DNA from: a bacterium
GTDB lineage: Bacteria; UBA9089
Direction: 5' to 3'
Length of the DNA: 15,318 nt
NCBI GenBank assembly: GCA_003485015.1
Contig: DNCN01000086.1
Coordinates: forward strand, 1 to 15,318
The notes beneath the pieces were generated by a model, which was not told the origin of the DNA, ran no database searches, and worked only from the letters and a program-made list of their open reading frames with translations. Made by a program: the position numbers and the translations under genes. Shown here in pieces: positions 8,845 to 15,318 of this stretch. The number at the start of each line of letters is the position of its first letter. The first letter of the stretch is position 1.

Positions 8845-9126
8845 ATGCCAAAAGCTAAGAAGACAGTGACTATCGTAAATAGATTGGGTTTACATGCTCG
8901 AGCATGTGCCACATTTATTCAACAGGCGAATAGATTCTCTTCAGAGATCAGAGTCAAATGTTTTAGAGGAGACCCTGAGGTCAATGGAAAGAGTATTTTG
9001 GGAATGATGATGCTGGCAGTCACACCTGGATCGAAGATCATTATTAACGCTGATGGTATAGATGCCCAGGAGGCGGTAGACGAGTTGGCCAGGCTTGTAG
9101 AGGATAAATTTGGAGAAGAGGCATGA
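8845..9126 (+). CDS. ptsH: Phosphocarrier protein HPr
   Basis: HPr carries phosphate from EI to the PTS IIA proteins. From ATG 8845 it has 93 residues. The active-site motif NRLGLHARA places the phosphorylated His at 17; NGKSILGMMML (47-57) includes Ser50, equivalent to the regulatory Ser46 targeted by HPr kinase in bacteria that have one. An in-frame TTG at 8815 would add ten residues, but TAAGG at 8834-8838 lies 6 nt before ATG 8845, and family proteins begin about here. It follows the IID gene by 53 nt and overlaps the EI start as ATGA, a typical ptsH-ptsI pair. No HPr kinase gene is in the window. Confidence 0.95.
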   Translation: MPKAKKTVTIVNRLGLHARACATFIQQANRFSSEIRVKCFRGDPEVNGKSILGMMMLAVTPGSKIIINADGIDAQEAVDELARLVEDKFGEEA

Positions 9127-10889
9127 GTAAAAGATTTAAGGGCATACCTGTTTCACCTGGTGTGGTCATAGGGAAGGTCTATCTTTTTGAGACTTACAAG
9201 CCAAGGATAAGAAGGCAGACAGACAGGACAAGAAGGATAGAGGAGGAAGTGAAGCTTTTCGAAAGTGCGGTGAGAGAAACTCATCAGGAGATAGAGAAAG
9301 ATATAGAAGAGAACAAGAAGAATGCCTACAAAGAGTGTGCCGATATCTTCGAGACCCATCTGCTGATCTTAAATGATCCCGATTATTTGACCACTAAGGT
9401 GATCGATAAGATAAGACGAAGGCGGATGACTGCTGAGTATGCCCTTCGGGAGGTTCTAGAAGGTCTGACTTCTAAATTCATTCCTGTAAAAACTGCACAT
9501 CTTCGGGAGAAGGAGACGGACATCCGCGATGTTGGCCAGAGAATCTTTGAGAATCTGCTTAACTCAAAGAGAGCATCACTTATGGGATTTGAAGAAGATG
9601 TTGTTGTTGTTGCTCATAGTCTTGCGCCATCTGATACTGCCCAGATGTGTAAAGAAAGAGTAATTGGTTTTGTTACTGACGTTGGTTCAAGAACTTCACA
9701 TTCAGCAATTATGGCAAGAGCTCTTGAGATCCCAGCCGTAGTTGGACTAGGAGACATAAGTGCCCACATAAAAAGGGGTGATACGATTATTATTGACGGT
9801 CTCCACGGTGAGGTTATCGTTAATCCTACCAAAGAAGAGATTGCCAGCTACGAGAAGAAGCGACAAGAGTACTTCTCGTTTATGGCCAGTTTCGACTCAC
9901 TCAGAGATCTGCCTGCCCGAACCCAGGATGGATATCAGGTGAAGATAATGGCCAATATTGAGATTCAAGAGGAGATTAGGCATGCCCGAAGTCATGGCGC
10001 AGAAGGGATTGGACTTTACCGGACGGAGTTTCTATTCCTTAATAGATTGAACCTTCCCTCTGAAAAAGAACAGTTTGAAGTCTACCGTGAGGTAGCCCAG
10101 ATCTATGCCCCCTATCCAGTGGTCATCCGAACTTTGGATATAGGAGGAGATAAGTTCGTCCTTTCTCTCTTGGAGAACCCTGATGAACCCAATCCATTCT
10201 TAGGGCTCCGCGCTATCCGTCTTAGCCTAGAACATGTTGATATCTTTAAGAAACAACTATCAGCAATTTTGCGGGCTGGTGTTTATGGCAATCTGAAGGT
10301 TATGCTTCCCATGATCACTGACATTGGAGAAGTCATTAGGGCCAAAGAGATCTTACAAGAGGTAGCAGATGATCTCAGGAAGAGGGGTATCTCCTTTGAT
10401 GAGGATATGGAAATTGGAGCCATGATTGAAACTCCCTCAGCTGCCTTGACAGCGGATCTTTTGGCGAAGGAGGTTAACTTCTTTTCCATTGGAACAAATG
10501 ACCTGATTCAATATGCCTTGGCCATAGACCGGTCCAACGAAAGGGTAGCTCATCTTTATAAGCCCTTCCATCCAGCTATCTTAAGGTTGATCCATTCAAC
10601 GATTATTGCCGCTCACCGCTGGGGAAGACGAGTGGCTATGTGTGGCGAGATGGCGGCCAATCCCCTCTTTACCGCTGTGCTTATCGGTTTAGGTCTAGAT
10701 GAGTTCAGTATGAGTGGAGTAGTCATTCCTGGGATCAAGGAGGTGATTCGCTCTATAAGTCTAGTTGAGGCAAAGGATTTAGCCGATAAGGCATTAAAAT
10801 TGGAGAGGGCTGACCAAGTTGAATCCCTGGTTAAGGAGAGATTGGGCAAGAGGCTTGAAAATATCTTTGGGGCGATAGAGGAGGCGTAG
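9123..10889 (+). CDS. ptsI: Phosphoenolpyruvate-protein phosphotransferase (PTS enzyme I)
   Basis: Enzyme I starts the relay by taking phosphate from phosphoenolpyruvate and passing it to HPr. The 588 residues are full length (E. coli 575). In order: an N-terminal GIPVSPGVVIGKV block (7-19), a helical HPr-binding region, the phosphohistidine site GSRTSHSAIMARALEIPAVVG with His193, and a C-terminal barrel for phosphoenolpyruvate containing GIGLYRTEFLF, LDIGGDK, IGTNDLIQYA and MCGEMA with active-site Cys507 (Cys502 in E. coli). All key residues are present. This makes it general EI rather than a PpsA or nitrogen-PTS protein; there is no GAF domain. ATG 9123 overlaps ptsH, with GGAG 7 nt upstream. 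Confidence 0.97.
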   Translation: MSKRFKGIPVSPGVVIGKVYLFETYKPRIRRQTDRTRRIEEEVKLFESAVRETHQEIEKDIEENKKNAYKECADIFETHLLILNDPDYLTTKVIDKIRRRRMTAEYALREVLEGLTSKFIPVKTAHLREKETDIRDVGQRIFENLLNSKRASLMGFEEDVVVVAHSLAPSDTAQMCKERVIGFVTDVGSRTSHSAIMARALEIPAVVGLGDISAHIKRGDTIIIDGLHGEVIVNPTKEEIASYEKKRQEYFSFMASFDSLRDLPARTQDGYQVKIMANIEIQEEIRHARSHGAEGIGLYRTEFLFLNRLNLPSEKEQFEVYREVAQIYAPYPVVIRTLDIGGDKFVLSLLENPDEPNPFLGLRAIRLSLEHVDIFKKQLSAILRAGVYGNLKVMLPMITDIGEVIRAKEILQEVADDLRKRGISFDEDMEIGAMIETPSAALTADLLAKEVNFFSIGTNDLIQYALAIDRSNERVAHLYKPFHPAILRLIHSTIIAAHRWGRRVAMCGEMAANPLFTAVLIGLGLDEFSMSGVVIPGIKEVIRSISLVEAKDLADKALKLERADQVESLVKERLGKRLENIFGAIEEA

Positions 10890-10907
10890 GGAGCTGTAGG
10901 AGGTCGA

Positions 10908-11519
10908 GTGGTTGTTGGCCTTACTGGAGGATATGGAACAGGTAAGAGCACCGCGGCTAAATTCTTCAAACAATTGGGAGCAAGACTTATCGACGCTGAC
11001 TCAATCAGTCGGAAGATATTGTCTAAAGGAGAAGAGACTTGGCAGGAGGTAATCCATTTCTTTGGCCAAAAGATCCTTGATAGTAATGGTTCAATCGATA
11101 GGGCTAAGTTGGCTGATCTCATCTTTAAGGATGAGGCTTTAAGGAGAAGATTGAATGAGGTTGCTCACCCTCGAATCCGTCTTGAGATAGAAGAGGAGAT
11201 TAAAAAGTTCCGAAATCTAAAATCCGAAATCCAACCTCCAAAAATCCTCATCATTGATGCCCCACTCCTCCTTGAAGCTGGGATGCAGGATCTGGTTGAC
11301 TGCCTCATCGTGGTGAACCTCCACTATGAGGAACAGATAAAAAGGGTGATGGAACGGGATAATCTCAACCAGAAAGAAGCCATCAAGCGTATCTCTGCTC
11401 AACTACCCATTTCGGCCAAATTAGAAGTAGCTAATTATGTGATAGATAACAAGGGGACCTTTGAAGAGACGCGAGAGCAGGTAGAGAAGATCTGGAAGAC
11501 AATAGTTGAAGAGGGGTAG
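10908..11519 (+). CDS. coaE: Dephospho-CoA kinase, with a repeat-derived insertion
   Basis: CoaE adds the 3'-phosphate to dephospho-CoA, the last step of coenzyme A synthesis. 203 residues, usual length. Seen: the P-loop GGYGTGKST (7-15), DAD (29-31) with the following SISR helix, RLNEVAHPRIR (81-91) and the core strand ILIIDAPLLLE (113-123). GTG 10908 has a near-perfect AGGAGGT at 10898-10904 and gives the expected start directly before the P-loop. Between the HPRIR helix and the ILIID strand lies FRNLKSEIQPP (101-111), roughly 7-8 residues more than I expect from E. coli; it is encoded by an imperfect tandem repeat (11209-11231). The reading frame is intact and the insertion sits in a loop, so the enzyme is probably active. 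Confidence 0.93.
   Translation: MVVGLTGGYGTGKSTAAKFFKQLGARLIDADSISRKILSKGEETWQEVIHFFGQKILDSNGSIDRAKLADLIFKDEALRRRLNEVAHPRIRLEIEEEIKKFRNLKSEIQPPKILIIDAPLLLEAGMQDLVDCLIVVNLHYEEQIKRVMERDNLNQKEAIKRISAQLPISAKLEVANYVIDNKGTFEETREQVEKIWKTIVEEG
11209..11231 (+). repeat. Imperfect 14-nt tandem repeat (TCCGAAATC x2) inside coaE
   Basis: TCCGAAATC occurs at 11209-11217 and again at 11223-11231, a period of 14 or two heptads, with CTAAAAT-like spacing between. It encodes part of residues 101-109 of CoaE, a stretch the enzyme core does not need. The heptad CCGAAAT differs by one base from the minus-strand form of the ATTTCCG repeat at 8009-8022. Confidence 0.75.
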
Positions 11520-11524
11520 AATAG

Positions 11525-12829
11525 ATGCGTGAGATTAAGATTGGGATCATTGGCCTTGGGACAGTGGGAACAGGTGTTATGAAGATCCTATCTTGCGAGG
11601 GTACTCGACTACAAAAACATAGCGGTGTTAGATTTACAGTTAAGAGGGTAGCTGATCTGGACATTACAAGAGACAGGGGTATCCAAATAGAACCGGAGAT
11701 CTTGACTACGGATGCCAAGAAGATCATTGATGACGAAGAGATTGAAGTAGTCGTGGAACTGATCGGCGGATGTGAACCAGCCAAGAGTTATATCTTGGGT
11801 GCGATCCAAAAAGGAAAGCATATTGTAACTGCTAACAAGGCCCTTCTGGCTTGCCATTGGGAGGAGATACAAGATAGGGCCAAGGAGCATGGAGTAGAGA
11901 TTCTGCTTGAAGGGGCTGTGGGCGGAGGAATCCCGATCATCCGTTCGATAACCTCTCTTCTAACTTCTAATAAGATTAGATCTATCTTTGGAATCATCAA
12001 TGGTACCTGCAACTATATCCTCGCTACCATGGCCAAGGAAGGGAGAAATTTTGATGAGGCCCTTCAAAGAGCTAGAGAAAAAGGGTATGCTGAAGCTGAC
12101 CCAAGTCTGGATATCGAAGGGGTAGATACAGCTCATAAATTGGTAATCCTTGCCTCACTGGCTTTTAAGGGAGGAGTTACTTTAAAAGATGTTTATGTAG
12201 AGGGGATTTCAAAGATTACTCCCCAAGATATCCTTTATGCCAGAGAAGAATTTGGCCACTGCATCAAGTTATTAGGGGTGGCCAAAGAGTGGGAAGATAC
12301 ACTTGAGATCAGGGTTCATCCGACAATGATTCCGGAAAACCATCCATTATCAGATGTAGATGGAGTCAATAATGCTATCTACCTTGAAGGTGATAATGTT
12401 GGTTCCTTAATCTTCTCTGGCCAAGGTGCTGGCCAGATGCCTACAGCCTCAAGTGTGGTTAGTGACCTTGTCTCTCTTGCCCAGAGAATTGACAGGCCTT
12501 CCAATCATCCTCTTATTAGTGATGTTGAACCAAGAAAGAAGGTCAGACCGATCAAGGAGCTGAAGACTAAGTACTATGTCCGTTTCACTACACTAGACCA
12601 GCCGGGTGTTTTAGCAGCTATTTCCTCTACCTTAGCTAAATACCGCATCTCGATTGCCTCGGTCATCCAGAAGGAGAGAGGACCAGAAGGACCGGTTCCC
12701 ATCGTAATGCTCACCCATGAGGCAGAAGAAGAGAGTATGGTTAGGGCGATCTCAGAGATCGATAGATTAGAAATTGTTAAGGCCGAAACTCTTCTTATCA
12801 GATGTGAGGAGATGACTACCACTAATTAG
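11525..12829 (+). CDS. hom: Homoserine dehydrogenase with C-terminal ACT domain
   Basis: Hom reduces aspartate semialdehyde to homoserine with NAD(P)H, the branch to threonine and methionine. 434 residues, the usual length of the monofunctional bacterial enzyme. Seen: the nucleotide-binding GLGTVGTG (10-17), TANKALL (102-108), the catalytic segment NGTCNYIL (160-167), and EADPSLDIEGVDTAHK (190-205) with the expected active-site Asp201 and Lys205. Residues about 351-427 form an ACT domain beginning YVRFTTLDQPGVLA, the usual site of threonine feedback inhibition. No aspartate kinase domain is fused, in keeping with the separate lysC downstream. ATG 11525 has GAGGGG 8 nt upstream and follows coaE by 5 nt. 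Confidence 0.97.
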   Translation: MREIKIGIIGLGTVGTGVMKILSCEGTRLQKHSGVRFTVKRVADLDITRDRGIQIEPEILTTDAKKIIDDEEIEVVVELIGGCEPAKSYILGAIQKGKHIVTANKALLACHWEEIQDRAKEHGVEILLEGAVGGGIPIIRSITSLLTSNKIRSIFGIINGTCNYILATMAKEGRNFDEALQRAREKGYAEADPSLDIEGVDTAHKLVILASLAFKGGVTLKDVYVEGISKITPQDILYAREEFGHCIKLLGVAKEWEDTLEIRVHPTMIPENHPLSDVDGVNNAIYLEGDNVGSLIFSGQGAGQMPTASSVVSDLVSLAQRIDRPSNHPLISDVEPRKKVRPIKELKTKYYVRFTTLDQPGVLAAISSTLAKYRISIASVIQKERGPEGPVPIVMLTHEAEEESMVRAISEIDRLEIVKAETLLIRCEEMTTTN

Positions 12830-12841
12830 AGAAAGAATAGG

Positions 12842-12855
12842 GTTTAGAGTTTAAA
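12842..12855 (+). repeat. Heptad pair GTTTAGA-GTTTAAA between hom and thrC
   Basis: Two seven-base units differing at one position lie in the 57-nt hom-thrC gap. The rest of the gap holds no terminator or clear promoter. Its relation to the other heptad repeats in this window is doubtful, as the unit sequence differs; it is listed because the period is the same. Confidence 0.35.
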
Positions 12856-12886
12856 TTACAGGGAGTAATGAGGATACATTAGGAAG

Positions 12887-13951
12887 ATGATTTGGCAAGG
12901 GATTATTGATAGATATAAGGAGTATTTACCGGTAACTGATAAGACCCCAATTGTTACCCTCAATGAAGGGTGGACCCCCCTTATCGAGGCCGAGAATCTT
13001 ACCAAGGAACTGGGTAAAGATATAAAGCTCTATTTTAAATATGAGGGTTTAAATCCAACAGCATCATTTAAAGATCGAGGGATGACCCTGGCCATATCCA
13101 AAGCCCTTGAGGAAGGGGCCAAGATGGTCATGTGTGCCTCAACAGGTAACACTTCAGCCTCAGCCGCAGCTTATGCGGCTAAAGCCAGACTGAAGACCGC
13201 TGTCCTCATTCCCGAAGGCGCGATTGCCCTGGGAAAGCTTGCTCAGGCAATGGTCTATGGGGCTGAGGTAATTGCGGTTAAGGGTAACTTCGATGACTGT
13301 CTATCGCTTGTTTGTGAGATCACTTCAAAGTATCCAGTGGTCTTAGTCAATTCCCTCAACCCTTATCGAATAGAAGGGCAAAAGACCGGTGCCTTTGAAA
13401 TATGCGACCAGCTTGGCGGAAGGACTCCAGATTATCAAGCCATGCCAGTTGGTAATGCCGGTAATATCACCGCTTATTGGAAAGGCTATAGGGAGTATAA
13501 AGAAAAAGGTAAAATAGAAGGTTTCCCCAAGATGCTCGGTTTTCAAGCTGAAGGGGCAGCACCCATCGTTGAAGGTAGGGTCATAAAAGATCCTCAGACG
13601 ATCGCCACGGCCATTAAGATAGGTAACCCCGCTAGTTGGCAGGGAGCCCTTAGGGCAAGGGATGAGTCTGGCGGTCTGATCGAGAAGGTCAGTGATCGGG
13701 AGATCCTTGAGGCATATAAGATGTTGGCTTCTTTAGAAGGGCTCTTTGTCGAACCTGCCTCAGCCGCAGGGGTAGCTGGGGTAATCAAGCTGAGCAAGAA
13801 GGGTTATTTTAATCAGGGGGTAACTATTGTCTGCATTCTTACTGGTCATGGTCTTAAAGACCCAGATCGGGCTATTAAGGTGAGTACACCCCCCCAAGTA
13901 GTTCCAGCAGAGATGAAGACTATTCTAGATATCTTAGATATAGAAGGGTAA
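12887..13951 (+). CDS. thrC: Threonine synthase
   Basis: ThrC converts O-phosphohomoserine to threonine with pyridoxal phosphate. 354 residues, the compact form of the fold-type II enzyme. Seen: the substrate segment NEGWTPL (26-32), the cofactor lysine Lys62 in NPTASFKDRGM (56-66), CASTGNTSASAAAYAA (83-98), the phosphate-binding loop GNAGN (189-193), and a C-terminal VEPASAAG block. The start at ATG 12887 has AGGA only 2 nt away and another AGGA at 12871-12874, so the ribosome site is not ideal. It needs phosphohomoserine, so a homoserine kinase must exist; the next gene is the likely source. It could be mistaken for threonine dehydratase, but GNAGN and the hom-lysC context favour synthase. 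Confidence 0.95.
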   Translation: MIWQGIIDRYKEYLPVTDKTPIVTLNEGWTPLIEAENLTKELGKDIKLYFKYEGLNPTASFKDRGMTLAISKALEEGAKMVMCASTGNTSASAAAYAAKARLKTAVLIPEGAIALGKLAQAMVYGAEVIAVKGNFDDCLSLVCEITSKYPVVLVNSLNPYRIEGQKTGAFEICDQLGGRTPDYQAMPVGNAGNITAYWKGYREYKEKGKIEGFPKMLGFQAEGAAPIVEGRVIKDPQTIATAIKIGNPASWQGALRARDESGGLIEKVSDREILEAYKMLASLEGLFVEPASAAGVAGVIKLSKKGYFNQGVTIVCILTGHGLKDPDRAIKVSTPPQVVPAEMKTILDILDIEG

Positions 13952-13956
13952 TCCAG

Positions 13957-15141
13957 ATGAAGTATCTTCTTCTGGTGGGTGATGGGATGGCCGATTATCC
14001 CCTAAAGGAGCTTGGGGATAAGACCGTGCTTGAAGTGGCTCGGACACCGAACTTAGACCACTTAGCTTCTTGTGGAGAGATAGGAAGGGTTAGGACCATC
14101 CCTGAAGAGATGGATCCAGGTAGTGATGTGGCTATCCTCTCTATCTTGGGGTATGACCCGAAGATAGACTATCCAGGTCGGGCTCCCTTAGAGGCGGCTG
14201 CACGGGGGATCAGCCTCAAGAGCGATGAGGTAGCCTTCCGTCTGAATCTAGTTACTGTCCATCAGTATCACTTGCGGGACTATTCAGCCGGACACATAAA
14301 GACTGAGGTAGCTAAAGAACTTATTGAATTCCTCAATGATCATTTGGGGGATTCTCATAAAAGATTCTATCCTGGGGTGAGCTACCGGCACCTCCTCGTC
14401 TTAAAAGGAGACTTCGGGGATGTGAAGTGTACCCCCCCTCACGATATAATAGGTCAGGAGATTAAAAGGTACCTCCCCTCTGGAAGAGGGGCTTCCTACT
14501 TGACGAGCATCATGTATACTTCTTATGATCTCCTCAAGGATCACCCCATCAATCTCAAAAGAAGAGAGTTGCAGGAAGAAGAGGCCAATATGGCCTGGCT
14601 CTGGGGGCAAGGTAAAGCACCTACGCTGTCCAGTTTAAAGGATAGATTTGGCCTGGAAGGGATGGTTATCGCTGATGTTGATCTTATCAAGGGGATAGGA
14701 GTCTCTATTGGGCTCAAAGTCATAGAGGTTAAAGGTGCCACCGGTTATTTAGATACGGACTATACGGCAATGGCTCAGGCAGCCCTAGATGCCTTAGAAG
14801 AAGTCGATTTTGTCTTCTTTCATGTAGAGGCCCCTGATGAAGCTGGCCATCTTGGAGACATAGAGGCCAAAAAAAGAGCCATCGAGGAGTTTGACGAAAA
14901 GGTGGTAGGGAAGGTCCTCAAGGAGGTATCCCGTTTTGGTTCCCACCGGATTCTGGTTCTCTCCGACCACCCCACCCCTATCAGCTTAAGGACTCATACA
15001 AAAGACCCAGTACCATTCGTTCTTTATGACTCCTGCTCCCCTAAGGATAGAAATATTGCATTCAATGAGATGGAAGCGAAAAGAAGCCCATTGTTTATAG
15101 AAGAAGGCTATAGGTTGATAGAGTATTTTCTTAAAGAGTGA
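13957..15141 (+). CDS. ApgM-like alkaline-phosphatase-superfamily protein, probable homoserine kinase
   Basis: A 394-residue member of the archaeal-type cofactor-independent phosphoglycerate mutase family. Metal and catalytic residues are all visible: Asp9 in LLVGDGMADYP, Ser56 in DPGSDVAILSILGYDP (53-68), Asp294 and His298 in EAPDEAGH, Asp337-His338 in LSDHPTP and His347. The family has a subgroup named in TIGRFAMs (TIGR02535) as proposed homoserine kinase, because it occurs in threonine clusters of species without classical ThrB. Here it lies between thrC and lysC, 5 nt after thrC with GAAGGG as ribosome site, exactly where thrB is expected. I therefore infer homoserine phosphorylation for threonine synthesis. 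A glycolytic phosphoglycerate mutase role, or both roles, remains possible; sequence alone does not decide it. Confidence 0.85.
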   Translation: MKYLLLVGDGMADYPLKELGDKTVLEVARTPNLDHLASCGEIGRVRTIPEEMDPGSDVAILSILGYDPKIDYPGRAPLEAAARGISLKSDEVAFRLNLVTVHQYHLRDYSAGHIKTEVAKELIEFLNDHLGDSHKRFYPGVSYRHLLVLKGDFGDVKCTPPHDIIGQEIKRYLPSGRGASYLTSIMYTSYDLLKDHPINLKRRELQEEEANMAWLWGQGKAPTLSSLKDRFGLEGMVIADVDLIKGIGVSIGLKVIEVKGATGYLDTDYTAMAQAALDALEEVDFVFFHVEAPDEAGHLGDIEAKKRAIEEFDEKVVGKVLKEVSRFGSHRILVLSDHPTPISLRTHTKDPVPFVLYDSCSPKDRNIAFNEMEAKRSPLFIEEGYRLIEYFLKE

Positions 15142-15156
15142 GGGTAGTCGAAAGAG

Positions 15157-15318
15157 ATGTCTCTTATTGTGCAAAAGTTTGGCGGATCATCGGTGGCCAC
15201 GATAGAGAGGATAAAAGAAGTAGCCAAACGAATAGTTAAGACCAAAGATCGCTGGCAGAAGGTTGTAGTTGTCGTTTCGGCTATGGGTAAGACTACAAAT
15301 GAGCTGATCGAATTGGCC
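15157..15318 (+). CDS. lysC: Aspartate kinase, N-terminal part (cut by window end)
   Basis: The first 54 codons are in the window. KFGGSSVA (7-14) is the aspartokinase nucleotide-binding signature, followed by a helix, the strand [15 protein letters not shown] (36-50) and the start of the next helix. The enzyme phosphorylates aspartate at the head of the lysine, threonine and methionine pathways. ATG 15157 lies 15 nt after the ApgM-like gene; AGGG at 15141-15144 is the nearest ribosome-site candidate. Its regulatory ACT domains, if present, lie outside. The order hom-thrC-apgM-lysC resembles clusters I recall from Geobacter and other anaerobes, where citramalate synthase may follow. Confidence 0.93.
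   Translation, partial: MSLIVQKFGGSSVATIERIKEVAKRIVKTKDRWQKVVVVVSAMGKTTNELIELA

Noticed and set aside
10613..11122. Minus-strand open frame of 169 codons across the ptsI/coaE junction
   Set aside because: Low-complexity Ser/Pro-rich translation antisense to two well-supported genes; a shadow.

Overview
The window holds a dense bacterial housekeeping and amino-acid region. One HNH-nuclease gene lies on the minus strand at the left edge. From about position 799 to the right edge, sixteen genes lie on the plus strand, with overlaps or mostly short gaps (the longest about 90 nt) and no convincing terminator. Arginine is mostly AGA/AGG, and several genes start at GTG. The gene content suggests an uncultivated or deep-branching anaerobic bacterium of the deltaproteobacterial/Omnitrophica-like kind: a mannose-family PTS with separate IIA, IIB, IIC and IID, a short-form adenosylhomocysteinase, and an archaeal-type phosphoglycerate-mutase homologue in the threonine cluster. 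This assignment is inference; the sequence carries no phylogenetic marker that I can resolve by eye.

Layout. 30-599 (-) is an HNH endonuclease. 600-798 is a divergent intergenic region with two good sigma-70-type promoters back to back. 799-1912 is prfB (release factor 2), interrupted by the classical in-frame TGA of the programmed +1 frameshift; the true start is GTG 799, not the ATG at 902. Then come purD, a HIT-family hydrolase, rpsU (S21), metK and ahcY. 6325-10889 is a complete PTS phosphorelay in the order IIA, IIB, IIC, IID, HPr, EI. Next is coaE (dephospho-CoA kinase). 11525 to the end is an aspartate-family block: hom, thrC, an ApgM-like protein that is the likely homoserine kinase, and the first 54 codons of lysC (aspartate kinase), cut by the window end.

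How the genes work together. metK makes S-adenosylmethionine and ahcY removes S-adenosylhomocysteine, so the two form the core of the methyl cycle. LysC, Hom, the ApgM-like protein and ThrC would take aspartate to threonine and also supply homoserine for methionine, the MetK substrate (the aspartate-semialdehyde dehydrogenase step is not in the window). EI, HPr and IIA-IID form a full phosphoenolpyruvate-to-sugar relay, but no sugar-catabolic gene or HPr kinase lies beside it.

No wholly new system is evident. The points most worth a second look are the prfB recoding site, the missing canonical thrB with an ApgM-like protein in its place, the Cys-Cys-Cys motif in the PTS IIA, a seven-A tract at the IIA/IIB junction where loss of one A would fuse the two reading frames, and heptanucleotide microrepeats that have entered the coding sequence of coaE and the start of the IID gene.
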